64,000 nt of DNA. Origin: Solemya velum gill symbiont (GTDB lineage: Bacteria; Pseudomonadota; Gammaproteobacteria; Chromatiales; Chromatiaceae). The stretch's first letter is position 1. Every line of letters starts with the position of its first letter. Of the stretch, positions 27,636-39,652 are shown one piece after another. The stretch covers positions 620,001-684,000 of the forward strand of contig NZ_JRAA01000001.1 of assembly GCF_000787395.1 (NCBI RefSeq), written 5' to 3'. The translations under genes and the position numbers were made by a program. The notes under the pieces are model-generated. The model was not told where the DNA came from. It made no database searches and saw only the letters and a program-made list of their open reading frames with translations.

Positions 27636-28926
27636 TCAGCCACCTACAACTGCAAGCAACACACCGGCAGCAACTGCGGAGCCGATAACACCAGCCACGT
27701 TTGGCCCCATTGCATGCATCAGCAGGAAGTTATGTGGATTTGACTCCAGTCCAACTTTATTCGCGACACGTGCAGCCATGGGTACCGCCGATACGCCGGC
27801 AGCGCCAATCAGTGGGTTAACCTTACCGCCACTTATCTTGCACAATACCTTGCCCATCAGTACGCCTGTTGCAGTTCCGATCATGAAGGCGACTGCACCA
27901 AGGGCCAGGATACCCAGTGTTTCTACACTGAGAAACTTGTCTGCCGAGAGCTTGGAGCCGACTGAAAGACCAAGAAAGATGGTGACGATATTGATAATCT
28001 CGTTCTGAGCAGCCTTGCTGAGGCGATCAACAACCCCGCTCTCCTTGAGCAGGTTACCGAACATCAGCATACCGATAAGGGGCGCGGCTGATGGCAGAAA
28101 CAGGATAGTCAGCACCAGTACGGAGAAGGGGAAGAAGATTTTCTCCAGCTTGCTCACAGGGCGCAGCTGACTCATAACAATACTGCGCTCCTTTTCGGAG
28201 GTCAGTGCTCGCATAATCGGCGGCTGAATAATAGGCACCAGCGCCATGTATGAATAGGCAGCAACCGCGATCGCACCGAGCAGGTCGGGTGCAAGCTTGG
28301 AAGCAAGAAAAATCGCTGTCGGGCCATCGGCACCACCGATAATTGCGATCGCTGAGGCATCGGCAAGAGTAAACTCAAAACCAGGAATCAGGTTTAGCGC
28401 AAGGGCGCCAAGCAGGGTTGCAAATATTCCAAACTGCGCTGCCGCACCCAGAAACAGGGTTTTTGGCATTGCGATCAGCGCACTGAAATCTGTCAGCGCA
28501 CCGACACCCATAAAAATCAGCAGGGGTGCGATACCACTGGCAACAGCTGCGTTGTAAAACTGGTTGAGCATGCCATCCGAATAGCCGAGATCACTGGCTA
28601 ACTGGGCTCCGGATAACTGCATCGCAGCACCCGCCTGTTTCCATGCCGCTCCAATCTGGTCAACCTCTACCTGCAACAGGGTCGCAAATAGCTCTTTATG
28701 CTCAAACGATCCGTAATGCATCAGCTGTTCAACCGCACTTTCGGCGAGACCGGCAACGGGAATATTGGCCAATATCGAACCAAACCCGATCGGCAACAGC
28801 AACAGAGGCTCAAACCACGTGAGATCGCAGATAGATCAGCAGCGCACCGATAAACATCATCAGCAACTGCCCCCATGCAAAGTTGGCTATCCCCATCGAT
28901 AGCCAGAGCGCTTCAAAACCTTCCAT
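27636..28926 (-). pseudogene. oadB: Oxaloacetate decarboxylase beta subunit with two nearby frameshifts
   Basis: Membrane subunit that couples carboxybiotin decarboxylation to sodium export. The start at 28926 overlaps the oadA stop (TGATG) and encodes [13 protein letters not shown] then a first helix, stopping after [10 protein letters not shown]. The rest resumes in another frame from about 28802 ([18 protein letters not shown]) and runs to 27636 with [17 protein letters not shown] and [13 protein letters not shown] intact. Adding one base near 28828 and one near 28812 restores [20 protein letters not shown], a family-typical sequence, and a normal 430-residue protein. Both losses are in short homopolymers, which favours sequencing or assembly error. 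Translation restart at TTG 28802 would give a protein lacking the first helix. Confidence 0.88.
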
Positions 28927-30722
28927 CAGGAGAGTACCAGCAGGGTTTCACCGACTTGCACAGAATCGCCTTCCTTGACGCTGACCGTGGTAACCGTACC
29001 GCTCCTCGGAGCACGTACTTCGGTTTCCATTTTCATCGCTTCGAGGATCATGATGACGTCACCGTCATTGACCACGTCTCCGGTGGTCACATTGATCTTG
29101 TAAATGTTACCTGCAAGCGGCGATGGAATATCTTCACTTGCACCACCAGCTGCCGGTGCAGGCGCTGCTGCCGGAGCAGGAGCTGCGGCAGTCTGTACAC
29201 TGGTAACAGCCCCGCCAGGACCAACGACCACATCGTAAGTTACGCCGTTAACGCTGACAGACAATGCTTCCGGTTCAACAGCACTCTGCGGAGAAGCTGC
29301 TGCGGGCGCAGCTGCTGCAGTCGCATCCTCGGCTGTTGGTACCGGTTCGAAGGCATCCGGGTTATTGCGATTCTCAAGAAACTTGAGGCCAATCTGCGGG
29401 AACTGGGCATAGATCAGCACATCATCTTCAACGCTGTCTGCCAGATCGATACCCTTCTCACCGGCGATCTCTTGCAACTCATCAGTCAACTTGTCAAATT
29501 CCGCTTCGAGAAGATCTGCAGGGCGACAGGTAATCGGCTCTCCGCCTTCCAGTACACGTGCCTGAAGTTCAGCATTGACCGGTGCAGGAGATGCGCCATA
29601 CTCACCTTTCAGGATGCCTGCTGTCTCTTTTGAAATTGACTTGTAGCGCTCTCCGGTCAGAACATTCAGTACCGCCTGGGTGCCAACAATCTGGCTGGTC
29701 GGTGTGACCAGCGGGATATAGCCAAGGTCCTTGCGAACTTCAGGAATCTCCTTGAGTACATCATCAAACTTGTCTGCCGCACCCTGCTCTTTCAACTGGC
29801 CTTCCATGTTGGTCAGCATGCCGCCGGGAACCTGTGCGATAAGAATACGTGAATCGATTCCTCTCAAAGAGCCTTCAAACTTTGCATACTTCTTGCGCAC
29901 TTCGCGGAAGTAAGCAGAAATCTCTTCGAGCAATCCAAGATCAAGCCCCGTATCACGTTCGGTATCCTGCATGATTGCAACAACTGATTCAGTTGCCGAA
30001 TGGCCATAAGTCATCGCCATGGATGAGATTGATGTATCAACAACATCAACGCCGGCTTCAGCTGCCTTGACGTGTGTCGCGGTGCTCATGCCGGTTGTGG
30101 CATGGGAGTGCAATGCGATAGGAATATCCAGTGCCTCCTTGAGTCGGGTCACCAGCTCAACAGCTACATAAGGCTTGAGCAGGCCCGCCATATCCTTGAT
30201 ACAGATAGAGTGACAACCGAGGTCCTCCATCTGCTTCGCCATATCAACATAACCATCAATCGAGTGGACCGGGCTTGTTGTATAGGAAATCGTACCCTGT
30301 GCATGCTTTCCTACCTTGAGCGTTGCTTTAATTGCAGTCTCAAGATTGCGAACATCGTTCATCGCATCAAATATACGGTAAACATCCATACCGTTTTCTG
30401 CTGAACGCTCAACAAAACGTTCAACAACATCATCTGCATAGTGCCGGTAACCGAGGATATTCTGTCCTCTCAGCAACATTTGCATCGGTGTATTTGGCAT
30501 CGCCTCTTTCAGCAGGCGCAGGCGCTCCCACGGATCTTCACCAAGGAAACGGATGCAGGCATCAAAGGTTGCTCCACCCCAGGTTTCAAGCGACCAGAAA
30601 CCGACCTGGTCGAGTTTCTCCGCGATTGGCAGCATATCGTCGATACGCATACGCGTTGCAAAAAGGGATTGGTGAGCGTCACGAAGGACGTTATCGGTGA
30701 TTCCGAGTTTGTTCTGTGTCAT
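28926..30722 (-). CDS. oadA: Oxaloacetate decarboxylase alpha subunit (biotin carboxyltransferase)
   Basis: Transfers the carboxyl group of oxaloacetate to its own biotin. The N-terminal carboxyltransferase barrel ([26 protein letters not shown]) is followed by the conserved PYR-carboxylase region and an alanine-proline-rich linker near residues 470-525. The C-terminal biotinyl domain has its acceptor lysine K564 in LEAMKMETE. The length of 598 residues is normal. It lies between oadG and oadB in the usual G-A-B order. A pyruvate carboxylase B-subunit role is possible for related proteins, but the membrane neighbours argue for Oad. Confidence 0.96.
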   Translation of the reverse strand: MTQNKLGITDNVLRDAHQSLFATRMRIDDMLPIAEKLDQVGFWSLETWGGATFDACIRFLGEDPWERLRLLKEAMPNTPMQMLLRGQNILGYRHYADDVVERFVERSAENGMDVYRIFDAMNDVRNLETAIKATLKVGKHAQGTISYTTSPVHSIDGYVDMAKQMEDLGCHSICIKDMAGLLKPYVAVELVTRLKEALDIPIALHSHATTGMSTATHVKAAEAGVDVVDTSISSMAMTYGHSATESVVAIMQDTERDTGLDLGLLEEISAYFREVRKKYAKFEGSLRGIDSRILIAQVPGGMLTNMEGQLKEQGAADKFDDVLKEIPEVRKDLGYIPLVTPTSQIVGTQAVLNVLTGERYKSISKETAGILKGEYGASPAPVNAELQARVLEGGEPITCRPADLLEAEFDKLTDELQEIAGEKGIDLADSVEDDVLIYAQFPQIGLKFLENRNNPDAFEPVPTAEDATAAAAPAAASPQSAVEPEALSVSVNGVTYDVVVGPGGAVTSVQTAAAPAPAAAPAPAAGGASEDIPSPLAGNIYKINVTTGDVVNDGDVIMILEAMKMETEVRAPRSGTVTTVSVKEGDSVQVGETLLVLS

Positions 30723-30741
30723 GGTCGTTATCCGCTTGGTT

Positions 30742-30984
30742 TTAATTATGTCGCTTGCGCCACACGGCTACTGCTGCCGCGATGACCGGAATGATATTGG
30801 CATCAACTCCGCTGTCGCGAACCGGTGCCTTTGATGGAAGCGCCTCTTCCTCGCCGCCAACAGTAATGGCCAACCAGCTCATCGCTTTCATTGTCATGAC
30901 CAGTATGGTCAGGAATATAAAGACGCTCCCCATACCCAGTAACATGAGCTGTGCGCCTTCTAGCATGAGATCTGAAACCTGCAT
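30742..30984 (-). CDS. oadG: Oxaloacetate decarboxylase gamma subunit
   Basis: Small membrane subunit assembling the alpha and beta subunits. One hydrophobic helix covers about residues 9-30 ([18 protein letters not shown]), followed by a soluble tail ending in [16 protein letters not shown], the usual OadG end. The start is set at ATG 30984 because GGAGG lies eight bases upstream; the ATG at 30990 is only two bases from it. At 80 residues it has the expected size. It is first in the operon, 19 bases before oadA. Confidence 0.92.
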   Translation of the reverse strand: MQVSDLMLEGAQLMLLGMGSVFIFLTILVMTMKAMSWLAITVGGEEEALPSKAPVRDSGVDANIIPVIAAAVAVWRKRHN

Positions 30985-31122
30985 TTCCATTACCTCCCGA
31001 TCACGAATTAGAGTTAACCGAACACTGTCGGCATAGAATTAAAATGCCGTCTGCCAGTCATAAGTGTTGGTTATTCAAAACCAAATTTCATTGCACTGCA
31101 ACAATTTTTTAACTTTTTAGTC

Positions 31123-31160
31123 GGACAACTGTCCTATTTTGCACTTGTTTTTCCGGACAA
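31123..31160. promoter_or_regulatory. Palindrome and repeated CGGACAA upstream of oadG
   Basis: GGACA-AC-TGTCC at 31123-31134 is a 12-base palindrome, and its CGGACAA half recurs at 31154-31160, 32 bases away on the same face of the helix. The 245-base gap between oadG and tilS has no gene, so this is a candidate regulator site for oadG. No regulator is identified. Confidence 0.3.
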
Positions 31161-31235
31161 TTTTCTCTGACCGAAAGATAGTTTACTCAATAACAGGAAA
31201 GATTTCACATCCCCTCCTTTCAGGGGAATCAACTA

Positions 31236-32540
31236 TTAATAGTTTGGCCAGCCCTTACCCCGCCGCCAATCGATTTTAATGTCTGCAGTGTCACTGATCA
31301 GCATGTCGGCGATTGCAATCAATTCACCCTCCCTGAACAACAGTGGCACGCGCTCCCTGAGCCAGGCTGGTACATCATTCATATGGAACAGCGCCTTCAG
31401 ATCACGATGCATACCTCCCTGCAGAAGACGCTCACCACCACGGCGAAAACCGACCTCCAGCGGCATATTGAATTGACCTCCGGCCGAATGCAGAACACCC
31501 AGGTTCCCCGGCAGCTGCAGCGGCTCACCACCCTTCCACGATGAGCGCCAGTTGCTATCGTGCTCCGGCAATAGCTGGTGCGCGATCAGCCGGTCTGCAT
31601 GACGAGCAATAAAGAGGCTGTTCCAGGTAAACGCAGGTTGACGGTCAGCAGGAGACTCTAGCTGCTTCAAGAGTTCATACAACCTTGCTCTTGGAGGAGA
31701 TCCAAAGCCACGTGATTCACACCACTTTCTTACCAGCAGCGCCTGCATCTTCTCTTCGTGCTCAAGCAACACGGGGAGAAGCAGACAAGCCCGCTCATCC
31801 ACGCATGCAGCCAGCTCGTCTTCTATCTGTATGCCAAGCAGTTCATCTGATTCCTGCAGCAGTCCGGCACTGGTTGCCAGGCTGCCTGAAGCAGCTGGCC
31901 AACGATTCTGAAGTAACGGGATAACAGAGTGGCGCACAAAATTTCTGTCCAGCGACTCATCCAGGTTGCTCGGGTCATCAATCCATTCAAGCATTCTGTT
32001 ATTCGCATAATCAAGTAGTTGCTGACGTGAGCAATCGAGTAGTGGACGCATCAGCCACCCGTCGGCAAAAGGTCTCAGCAACGGCATACCGGCAAGACCA
32101 CGCAGACCGGAACCGCGCATCAGGTTAAGCAACAGCGTCTCCGCCTGGTCATCGAGATGATGTGCAGAAAGCAGCACATCCCCCGGCTCCATGATGGCAG
32201 CGATCGCATCGTAACGAGCCTGTCGCGCTGATGCCTCGGGGCCATCTCCATTTTCAACCTCAACCGTGAGAACGCTCAACTCTATATTGTGACTTTCACA
32301 CGCCTGCCGGCAATGGTCTGTCCATGCCTCTGCTCTCGGATGAAGCTGGTGATTGACATGCACTGCAGCGAACCGAACCGGCAGCAGTGACTTCCTGATT
32401 GCCACCATTGCATCGAGCAACACGATCGAATCAACACCACCGGAAAGCGCCAGCAAAAAACGCCCCGTCGGGGGCGCTTTTTTGATCACCTGCAGCAGTT
32501 GCTGCGGATTGAAGGCATCATCCCTCTTCAAAACGCCCAT
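31236..32540 (-). CDS. tilS: tRNA(Ile)-lysidine synthase
   Basis: Converts C34 of the CAU-anticodon tRNA-Ile to lysidine so that it reads AUA. The ATP-binding PP-loop is [15 protein letters not shown] near residue 31, with [21 protein letters not shown] and the C-terminal substrate domain. The start is uncertain: ATG 32540 overlaps accA by 23 bases and TTG 32531 has a better-spaced GGAG site, while the open frame extends to 32582. At about 434 residues it is normal. It is immediately downstream of accA. Confidence 0.94.
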   Translation of the reverse strand: MGVLKRDDAFNPQQLLQVIKKAPPTGRFLLALSGGVDSIVLLDAMVAIRKSLLPVRFAAVHVNHQLHPRAEAWTDHCRQACESHNIELSVLTVEVENGDGPEASARQARYDAIAAIMEPGDVLLSAHHLDDQAETLLLNLMRGSGLRGLAGMPLLRPFADGWLMRPLLDCSRQQLLDYANNRMLEWIDDPSNLDESLDRNFVRHSVIPLLQNRWPAASGSLATSAGLLQESDELLGIQIEDELAACVDERACLLLPVLLEHEEKMQALLVRKWCESRGFGSPPRARLYELLKQLESPADRQPAFTWNSLFIARHADRLIAHQLLPEHDSNWRSSWKGGEPLQLPGNLGVLHSAGGQFNMPLEVGFRRGGERLLQGGMHRDLKALFHMNDVPAWLRERVPLLFREGELIAIADMLISDTADIKIDWRRGKGWPNY

Positions 32541-33477
32541 ACTCCATGATGCGCTTGTAACGCAGCTCAAGCAGCTCTTCACTATCTATCGACTCAACCC
32601 GCTCAAGCGTCTCCAGCAGCGAGGCCTTGAGAGACCTTGCCATGGTATCCGGGTCACGATGTGCACCACCAAGCGGTTCTTCAATGATGGTATCGATCAG
32701 CCCGAGCTCTTTGAGCTTGTCCGAGGTAATCGCCATGGCATCGGCAGCAAGTGAAGCCTTGTCGGCATCCTTCCACAGAATTGAGGCGCAGCCTTCTGGC
32801 GAAATAACAGAATAGGTACTGTACTGAAGCATTTGCACCCGGTCACCAACACCAATCGCAAGCGCACCACCAGAACCACCCTCGCCAATCACGGTACAGA
32901 TAACAGGTACGCGCAGACGTGCCATTTCGCGCAGGTTACGTGCGATTGCTTCACTCTGTCCACGCTCTTCAGCACCGACACCTGGATAGGCACCCGGGGT
33001 ATCGATAAAGGTAAATATCGGGAGTTCAAAGCGTTCAGCCAACTCCATCACGCGTAACGCCTTGCGATATCCTTCCGGACGGGGCATACCAAAGTTGCGA
33101 TGCAGCTTCTCCTTGGTATCGCGTCCTTTCTGATGACCAATCAGTACGACCGGGCGTTCGCCGATACGGCCAATGCCGGCGATGATCGCAGGGTCATCTG
33201 CATAGGCACGGTCGCCATGCAGCTCTTCGAAATCATCAACAATGCGTTCAATATAATCGAGAAAATAGGGCCGCAGTGGATGACGCGCCACCTGGGAAAT
33301 CTGCCATGGTGTAAGACTGGAGAAAATCGTACCTGTCAGCTCGCTACTCTTGGTTTCAAGCCTGGTGATTTCATCCTGGATATTTATCTCGGCGTCAGTA
33401 TCTACCAGGCGCAACTCTGCGATTTTCGCCTCGAGTTCGGCGATCGGCTGTTCGAAATCTAGAAAATTGAGATCCAT
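32518..33477 (-). CDS. accA: Acetyl-CoA carboxylase carboxyltransferase alpha subunit
   Basis: Transfers carboxyl from biotin to acetyl-CoA together with AccD. The 319-residue protein starts [19 protein letters not shown] and shows [37 protein letters not shown], and [16 protein letters not shown], all diagnostic. It lies eight bases after dnaE and overlaps tilS at its end, matching the dnaE-accA-tilS order of E. coli. Confidence 0.97.
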   Translation of the reverse strand: MDLNFLDFEQPIAELEAKIAELRLVDTDAEINIQDEITRLETKSSELTGTIFSSLTPWQISQVARHPLRPYFLDYIERIVDDFEELHGDRAYADDPAIIAGIGRIGERPVVLIGHQKGRDTKEKLHRNFGMPRPEGYRKALRVMELAERFELPIFTFIDTPGAYPGVGAEERGQSEAIARNLREMARLRVPVICTVIGEGGSGGALAIGVGDRVQMLQYSTYSVISPEGCASILWKDADKASLAADAMAITSDKLKELGLIDTIIEEPLGGAHRDPDTMARSLKASLLETLERVESIDSEELLELRYKRIMEYGRFEEG

Positions 33478-33485
33478 AGGGTGAA

Positions 33486-36400
33486 CTATACAGAAGTTTC
33501 AGCGACTGCGGAATCCTGCATTTCGCTATAGCCGAGTCGAACAGACTCTTCTCCAAGCGTCCTTCTCAATGTCTGCAACAGCGCCTCCTTCGGATGAAGG
33601 CTCCACTGATCCCCGAGCAGCAAACTGCCAGTGTAATGATCTCCCCTGTAATTAAGACAGACGCGACTGTTGCCACCACAGTAAGGCTGCATTAACTGCA
33701 TCAGAGATTCCACAAATGATGCCGGTGTTTCGCCTGCCTTGCGCCACTGACTCTCTTCAATCACAAGATACAATTGTCGACATGAGAGCTGACGCGCCTC
33801 TTCGAGCAGCACTGCATTATCAGCACGGATACTGATCGCATCCCGGTAGGAGTCATAGGAGAGCGTACCTTCAATCAACAACATATTGCCGTTCACCAGA
33901 AACTCTTCGAGCCGTTCCAGAGCATCGGAAAAGAAGGCAACATCGCAACGAGCTTTTCCGTCCTCGATCAACACGCTTGCCATGGTACCGCGTTGTGTTT
34001 CCCGCCTGTTGATTGCGGTTACAAGCCCGGCGAGTCGGACTCGCTCACCACGTCCCTTCTCTTTGGGTGGAGCAGCTGTCTCCAGCTGCTGCAGGCGACG
34101 TACCCCGAGTGCATCCAGGTCAGTCTCGTAAGCATCCATTGGATGTCCCGTAAGATAGAGCCCGAGTGTCTCCAGTTCGCCCTGCAGGAGAATTTCGTTC
34201 TGCCACTCATCATGCGACGGTAAAATACTTTCATCCATTGATGGCTGTTCACTGTCGTCTGACCCCATGCCAAACAGGTCATCCTGGCCAGCTGCATCCA
34301 TGGCATTCTGCTGTTCTGCCATTTTCAACGCCATCGGAATTTGTGCCGAGAGTGTCGCCCGGTTGGAACCAAAACTGTCCATTGCACCGGAACGAATCAG
34401 TGATTCGAGAACACGGCGATTGACCTTTTTCAGATCAATGCGCTGACACATGTCGAACAGGTCCCTGTAGCCTTTCTCACCACGGCAAGTGACAATCTCC
34501 TCGATAGCCGCCTCGCCAACACCCTTGATCGCACCTAACCCGTATATAACTCCACCCTCGTTGCTGACCGTGAAGTAATAGGCGGAACTGTTGACATCGG
34601 GCGGCAGCAGTTCCAGTTCGAGTTGCTTGCACTCCTCGACAAAAATTTTGACCTTGTCAGTCGAATCCATATCCGACGAGAGGACTGCAGCCATGAACTC
34701 AGCCGTGTAGTGCGTCTTGAGCCACAGTGTCTGGTAGGAAACCAGTGCATAGGCAGCAGAGTGCGACTTGTTGAAACCATAGCCGGCGAATTTCTCCATC
34801 AGATCGAAAATATAGGTGGAGACCTCCTCGTCGACATCATTTTCTGTTGCACCCTGAAGGAATATTTCGCGCTGCTTCGCCATCTCCTCGGGCTTCTTCT
34901 TGCCCATTGCACGGCGCAGCAGGTCGGCGCCGCCCAGGGTGTAGCCCGCAAGATCCTGGGCGATCTGCATAACCTGTTCCTGGTAGAGAATGACACCGTA
35001 TGTCGAACGCAGAATCGGTTCCAGCGTTGGGTGCGCGTATTCAACCTGTGCACGCCCATGCTTACGGTTGATGAAGTCATCAACCATGCCCGATTGCAAG
35101 GGTCCGGGGCGAAACAGGGCAACCAGCGCCGTGATATCGTCAAAGTTATCCGGCTGAAGCTTGCGAATCAGCTCCTGCATACCGCGTGATTCAAGCTGAA
35201 ATACTGCTGTCGTATGTCCGGTCTTGAGCAACTTGAAAGCATCGACATCATCCATCGGTATCTTGGCGATATCCAGCGCTTCAAGACCCTCCTTCTTACG
35301 CTGACGGTTGACGTGACCAATTGCCCAATCGATGATCGTCAGGGTACGCAGGCCAAGAAAGTCGAACTTGACCAGGCCCACTGCCTCGACATCATCCTTA
35401 TCGAACTGGGTCACGAGATTGGCACCGCCGGCTTCACAGTAGAGCGGGGTGAAATCTGTCAGTACTGTCGGCGCTATGACCACGCCGCCGGCATGCTTAC
35501 CGGCGTTTCTGGAAATACCTTCCAGCTTCAAAGCCATGTCGATTAGTTCCCTGACCTCCTCATCCTCGTCGTAGGCCTGGCGAAACTCCGGATTCTCATC
35601 CATCGCTTTTGTCAGCGTCATGCCAACTTCGAAAGGGACCAGCTTGGCAACCCTGTCAACAAATCCGTATGGGTGTCCCAGTACACGCCCGACATCACGC
35701 ACCACCGCCTTGGCGGCCATCGAACCGTAGGTAATAATTTGCGATACCGAATCGCGCCCGTAAGTTTGCGCCACGTAATCAATGACACGGTCTCGGTTAT
35801 CCATGCAGAAATCGATATCAAAGTCAGGCATCGAGACTCGCTCGGGATTGAGAAAGCGCTCGAACAGCAAATCATGTTCAATCGGGTCGAGATCAGTAAT
35901 CTTGAGTGCATAGGCAACCAGTGAACCGGCACCCGAACCACGCCCGGGACCTACGGGTATGGCGTTATCCTTGGCCCACTGGATGAAGTCGGCAACGATC
36001 AGGAAGTAACCGGGAAAACCCATCTGGTTGATGACGTCGAGCTCAATCTGCAGGCGCTCGTCGTAAGGCGCCCGTTGCGCTTCAATCTCTTCCGGGTTAT
36101 CTGCAAAAATTGTCTGCAGACGTTCATCAAGTCCCTTCCTGGAGATATCTGCAAAATACTCTTCCGTGGTCATCCCCTCGGGGATCGGAAACTCCGGCAG
36201 GTAATTCTTACCCAGGCTTAGCTGAAGGTTACAGCGCCTGGCAATCTCGACACTGTTGTGCAAAGCCTCGGGGATATCGGCAAACAGTTCACACATCTCA
36301 TCTTCGCTGCGTAGATACTGCTGCTCGGTATAGAGGTGAGGACGCCGTGAGTCGTCTAGTGTGCGGCCTTCATGGATACACACCCTGACCTCATGTGCAT

Positions 36401-37028
36401 CATAATCCTGCTTGCCGATGAAACGTACATCATTGAGCGCAACCAGCGGAACCTGTTCTTTTGATGAGAGCGTAACCATTGCATGTACGGCCTCCTCTTC
36501 ATTGGGCCGCCCTGTACGGCTCACCCCAAGATAGAGAGATGCTGGAAAACAGCTCTGCCACGCGGCAAGGCTTTGCACAGCCTCCTGCTCCTTACCGGCA
36601 AGCAGCTGCTGCCCGATATCACTGTCAAAACAGGGAAGAATGGCAATCAGGCCGTCAGCTGCCTCGTCAAGCCAGTCGCGTTCGATCATCGGCACACCGA
36701 GGTGTTGCCCCTCACGGTATGCACGCGAGATCAAACGATTCAGGTTGAGATAGCCTGCCTCGTTCCTGACCAGCATCAGTAACCTGTGGGGGTGACTCGT
36801 ATCCTCTTCATTATGTATCAGCAGGTCGACACCGATGATCGGTTTGACCCCGGCAGCCAATGCCGAACGGTAAAACTTGACCATGGCGAAGAGATTGGAA
36901 CGGTCAGTCAGCGCAACTGCAGCCATGCCTTGCTGTGCAGCTTTCGCAGCCAGCGGCTTGATACGCACCAGTCCATCGACGAGTGAGTATTCGGAATGAA
37001 TGCAGAGATGGACGAACCTTGGTTCCAT
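33486..37028 (-). CDS. dnaE: DNA polymerase III alpha subunit
   Basis: Replicative polymerase catalytic subunit. An N-terminal PHP domain ([14 protein letters not shown]) precedes the polymerase palm, where the catalytic aspartates lie in [15 protein letters not shown] near residue 400. Further on are [15 protein letters not shown], the helix-hairpin-helix region and an OB-fold domain ([19 protein letters not shown]) near residue 985. The start chosen is ATG 37028 (MEPRFVHL); TTG 37037 is possible. At 1,180 residues it is normal and has no intein. Confidence 0.97.
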   Translation of the reverse strand: MEPRFVHLCIHSEYSLVDGLVRIKPLAAKAAQQGMAAVALTDRSNLFAMVKFYRSALAAGVKPIIGVDLLIHNEEDTSHPHRLLMLVRNEAGYLNLNRLISRAYREGQHLGVPMIERDWLDEAADGLIAILPCFDSDIGQQLLAGKEQEAVQSLAAWQSCFPASLYLGVSRTGRPNEEEAVHAMVTLSSKEQVPLVALNDVRFIGKQDYDAHEVRVCIHEGRTLDDSRRPHLYTEQQYLRSEDEMCELFADIPEALHNSVEIARRCNLQLSLGKNYLPEFPIPEGMTTEEYFADISRKGLDERLQTIFADNPEEIEAQRAPYDERLQIELDVINQMGFPGYFLIVADFIQWAKDNAIPVGPGRGSGAGSLVAYALKITDLDPIEHDLLFERFLNPERVSMPDFDIDFCMDNRDRVIDYVAQTYGRDSVSQIITYGSMAAKAVVRDVGRVLGHPYGFVDRVAKLVPFEVGMTLTKAMDENPEFRQAYDEDEEVRELIDMALKLEGISRNAGKHAGGVVIAPTVLTDFTPLYCEAGGANLVTQFDKDDVEAVGLVKFDFLGLRTLTIIDWAIGHVNRQRKKEGLEALDIAKIPMDDVDAFKLLKTGHTTAVFQLESRGMQELIRKLQPDNFDDITALVALFRPGPLQSGMVDDFINRKHGRAQVEYAHPTLEPILRSTYGVILYQEQVMQIAQDLAGYTLGGADLLRRAMGKKKPEEMAKQREIFLQGATENDVDEEVSTYIFDLMEKFAGYGFNKSHSAAYALVSYQTLWLKTHYTAEFMAAVLSSDMDSTDKVKIFVEECKQLELELLPPDVNSSAYYFTVSNEGGVIYGLGAIKGVGEAAIEEIVTCRGEKGYRDLFDMCQRIDLKKVNRRVLESLIRSGAMDSFGSNRATLSAQIPMALKMAEQQNAMDAAGQDDLFGMGSDDSEQPSMDESILPSHDEWQNEILLQGELETLGLYLTGHPMDAYETDLDALGVRRLQQLETAAPPKEKGRGERVRLAGLVTAINRRETQRGTMASVLIEDGKARCDVAFFSDALERLEEFLVNGNMLLIEGTLSYDSYRDAISIRADNAVLLEEARQLSCRQLYLVIEESQWRKAGETPASFVESLMQLMQPYCGGNSRVCLNYRGDHYTGSLLLGDQWSLHPKEALLQTLRRTLGEESVRLGYSEMQDSAVAETSV

Positions 37029-37098
37029 TACGATCAAACAGCCTGGTAGATATTCTGATTATGAGAGGCTTTTATTTTGCGTTGCCCGCGCCGCTGCA

Positions 37099-37689
37099 TC
37101 AAGATGATTTTACTGATACGTGCAATGCTTTCTGCACGGGAGAAAAAGAGCGACGATGAATTGGCGTAACACCAAGGCTTTGCAGGGCCTCCATGTGTAC
37201 TTTTGTCGGGTATCCCTTGTGCAATGCAAAGCCGTAACCCGGGTAACAGGCATCCATTTCGACCATTTCCGAGTCGCGTGTCACCTTTGCAAGGATTGAA
37301 GCTGCTGCAATCTCTGCGTGCAGGCTGTCACCCTTGACGATCGCCTCTGCCCTGCAATTCAGTCCCGGTGGAATGCGGTTGCCGTCAATCAGTGCGAGCG
37401 CAGGGAGAATGGGCAATGCTTCAATCGCACGTCGCATTGCCAGCATGGTTGCATGCAGTATATTCAACTCGTCGATCTCGGCGACTTCTGCACGCGCAAG
37501 AGCCCAGCAGAGTGATTTTTCGCGGATCTCATCAGCGAGGTAATCACGGCGCTTTGCCGTCAGTTTTTTGGAGTCATCAAGACCAATGATTTCGACATCG
37601 GGATCGAGGATGACGGCTGCCGTCACGACCGGTCCGGCAAGCGGGCCGCGCCCAACCTCATCAACACCACATACCAAAGTCTCAGGCAT
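37099..37689 (-). CDS. rnhB: Ribonuclease HII
   Basis: Removes ribonucleotides and RNA primers from DNA. The catalytic acidic residues appear in [14 protein letters not shown], with [15 protein letters not shown] and [19 protein letters not shown]. The start is ATG 37689, which overlaps the lpxB stop by eight bases and gives [11 protein letters not shown]; the open frame extends five codons further. At 196 residues it is normal. It sits between lpxB and dnaE as in E. coli. Confidence 0.96.
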   Translation of the reverse strand: MPETLVCGVDEVGRGPLAGPVVTAAVILDPDVEIIGLDDSKKLTAKRRDYLADEIREKSLCWALARAEVAEIDELNILHATMLAMRRAIEALPILPALALIDGNRIPPGLNCRAEAIVKGDSLHAEIAAASILAKVTRDSEMVEMDACYPGYGFALHKGYPTKVHMEALQSLGVTPIHRRSFSPVQKALHVSVKSS

Positions 37690-38851
37690 GATTGGCACCA
37701 CCACCCGTATATCTCAGCTGATCAAGTACCGCCTCGGCGGCAGATGCAGCAGCAGCACAACGTAATTGTTCGTGGATTTCTGTATATCGCTTTACGATAT
37801 TCTGTGTTTGTTCTTTATCCGTAAACATCTGCACTACAGCAGGCGTCATCAATTCTGCACGGCAACGCTCCTGGATAAACTCGGGCGCCAACATTTCGTC
37901 ACATAACAGGTTTGCAATCGCCAGGTAGGGAATTTTTATCATCCTGAACAGCCTGATATAGGCCGCGGTAAGACTGCTCACCTTGTAACCCACGACCATG
38001 GGGCGCTTGCACAGCATCCCCTGCAATGTCGCTGTACCGGAAGCCAACAGAACAACATCCGCCGCTGTGATGACTGCTGTTGCGTTGCGATTGACAAGTA
38101 CCAGGTTCAATTCAGAACGGAACGGCTCAGCCAACTTCTCGAACAGGTCGCGCGTCGTTGCGTTAACCAGTGGAACCACGACGTGCAGATTATCCAACTG
38201 TGCACTGGCCTCGACAGCTGTTTGCAGAAACGGGCGAGCAAGGCGCTCAACTTCTGTTGCCCTGCTTCCCGGTAACAACGCGAGTATATTAGCATCCTCG
38301 GGCACGCCGAGCTCTTCACGCGCCTCACGCCTGTTGGGACTCATCGGCAACTGATCTGCCATCTGGTGCCCGACATAGGTTGCCGCGACATGGTGTCGGT
38401 GCAGAAAACTCTCTTCAAATGGAAACAGGCACAGGACCCGGTCAACCGAGGCGCGTATCTTCTTTACACGCTTCTCCTTCCACGCCCACACGCTTGGTGA
38501 GACATACTGGATCGTCTTGATACCTGTTTCTTTCAGGGAGCGGGCAAGCCCAAGGTTAAAATCAGGCGCATCGATACCGATAAAAATATCCGGTTTCTGC
38601 TCTATCAACCAGAGACGCAACTGCTTGCGCAGTTTAAGCAATTCCGGCAAGCGCGGCAGTACCTCGAAAATACCCATGATGGAGAGTTTCTCCAACGGAA
38701 TCCTGCTGTCGAGACCGGCGGCGGTCATCTCCGGACCACCAACACCGATAAACCTGATATCTGCATGACGGGACTTCAGCGCGACCATCAGCGCGGCACC
38801 TAGCAGGTCACCCGACGGCTCTGCGGCAACCACGGCTATTGTCAATGACAT
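37682..38851 (-). CDS. lpxB: Lipid-A-disaccharide synthase
   Basis: Glycosyltransferase joining UDP-diacylglucosamine to lipid X to form the lipid A disaccharide. Diagnostic stretches include [23 protein letters not shown], and [14 protein letters not shown], with [13 protein letters not shown] and [19 protein letters not shown] in the donor half. The length (389 residues) is typical. It shares one base with the lpxA stop and overlaps rnhB at its end. Confidence 0.97.
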   Translation of the reverse strand: MSLTIAVVAAEPSGDLLGAALMVALKSRHADIRFIGVGGPEMTAAGLDSRIPLEKLSIMGIFEVLPRLPELLKLRKQLRLWLIEQKPDIFIGIDAPDFNLGLARSLKETGIKTIQYVSPSVWAWKEKRVKKIRASVDRVLCLFPFEESFLHRHHVAATYVGHQMADQLPMSPNRREAREELGVPEDANILALLPGSRATEVERLARPFLQTAVEASAQLDNLHVVVPLVNATTRDLFEKLAEPFRSELNLVLVNRNATAVITAADVVLLASGTATLQGMLCKRPMVVGYKVSSLTAAYIRLFRMIKIPYLAIANLLCDEMLAPEFIQERCRAELMTPAVVQMFTDKEQTQNIVKRYTEIHEQLRCAAAASAAEAVLDQLRYTGGGANHA

Positions 38852-39621
38852 CAGCGAACGATACTTCGTTGAGAATTTTCCAGGAAGCTGACGAATGATT
38901 CGAGTGCTGCAATTCCGTTAGCTGTTGATGCAATCTCCTTGATTGCATCGTCCAGTTTCCTGCCGCTCAGATAGAGAATCTTGTAGGCATTTTTAATTGC
39001 ACGAATTGTCTCTGGCTCAAAACCACGTCGCTTGAGACCTTCACTGTTGATACCGTGAGGTTGAGCAGGATTCCCGCTCACAAGCGTACAGGGGGGGACA
39101 TCACGGTTCACACCGCTACCCATGCCTGCAAAGGCGTGCTGCCCAATACGGCAGAACTGGTGCACCAGTGTAAAGCCGCTGAGGATGACATGATCCTCGA
39201 CAGTGACGTGGCCAGCCAGTGATGCGCCGTTCGAGAGAATCACGTGATCACCGACAAGACAATCGTGAGCGACATGGGTCGACACCATCAGCAGGTTATC
39301 GCTGCCGACTCGCGTCAATCCCTGGTCCTGGGTTGTACCTCTATGTAGAGTTGCATATTCGCGGATGGTGTTGCGATCACCGATTTCGAGCCGGGTCGGT
39401 TCACCCTTGTACTTGAGGTCCTGGCACGCCTCACCGACTGATGCAAACTGGTAAATTCTGTTATCAGTGCCGATACGTGTGGGGCCATGGATCACCACGT
39501 GCGGACCTATGACGCTACCGGATCCGATCTCGACGTCAGCGCCGATGATGCTGTAGGCACCCACCTCAACGTCATCTGCAAGCCTTGCTTGTGGATCTAC
39601 AATCGCTGTTGGATGAATCAC
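38851..39621 (-). CDS. lpxA: UDP-N-acetylglucosamine acyltransferase
   Basis: First step of lipid A synthesis: transfers a hydroxyacyl chain from ACP to UDP-GlcNAc. Built of hexapeptide repeats forming a left-handed beta-helix (IHPTAIVDPQARLADDVEVG, VIGPHVVIHGPTRIG), with the catalytic histidine region in STHVAHDCLVGDHV and an alpha-helical C-terminus. The length of 256 residues is standard. It lies between fabZ and lpxB. Confidence 0.97.
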   Translation of the reverse strand: MIHPTAIVDPQARLADDVEVGAYSIIGADVEIGSGSVIGPHVVIHGPTRIGTDNRIYQFASVGEACQDLKYKGEPTRLEIGDRNTIREYATLHRGTTQDQGLTRVGSDNLLMVSTHVAHDCLVGDHVILSNGASLAGHVTVEDHVILSGFTLVHQFCRIGQHAFAGMGSGVNRDVPPCTLVSGNPAQPHGINSEGLKRRGFEPETIRAIKNAYKILYLSGRKLDDAIKEIASTANGIAALESFVSFLENSQRSIVR

Positions 39622-39652
39622 ACGTCTGTTCCGCTAGATGAGAATCCTGAAA

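Noticed and set aside
29140-29330. Apparent repeats of alanine and proline codons in oadA
   Set aside because: These encode the flexible linker before the biotinyl domain, which is alanine-proline rich in this family. It is not a DNA repeat element.
28875-29633. 252-residue plus-strand frame over oadA
   Set aside because: The sequence is rich in Cys and Arg as expected for an antisense shadow, and oadA on the other strand is conserved throughout.
31211-31226. CCCCT/AGGGG hairpin after tilS as a terminator
   Set aside because: The stem is only 5 bp and no T-run follows on the minus strand, so it is too weak to call.
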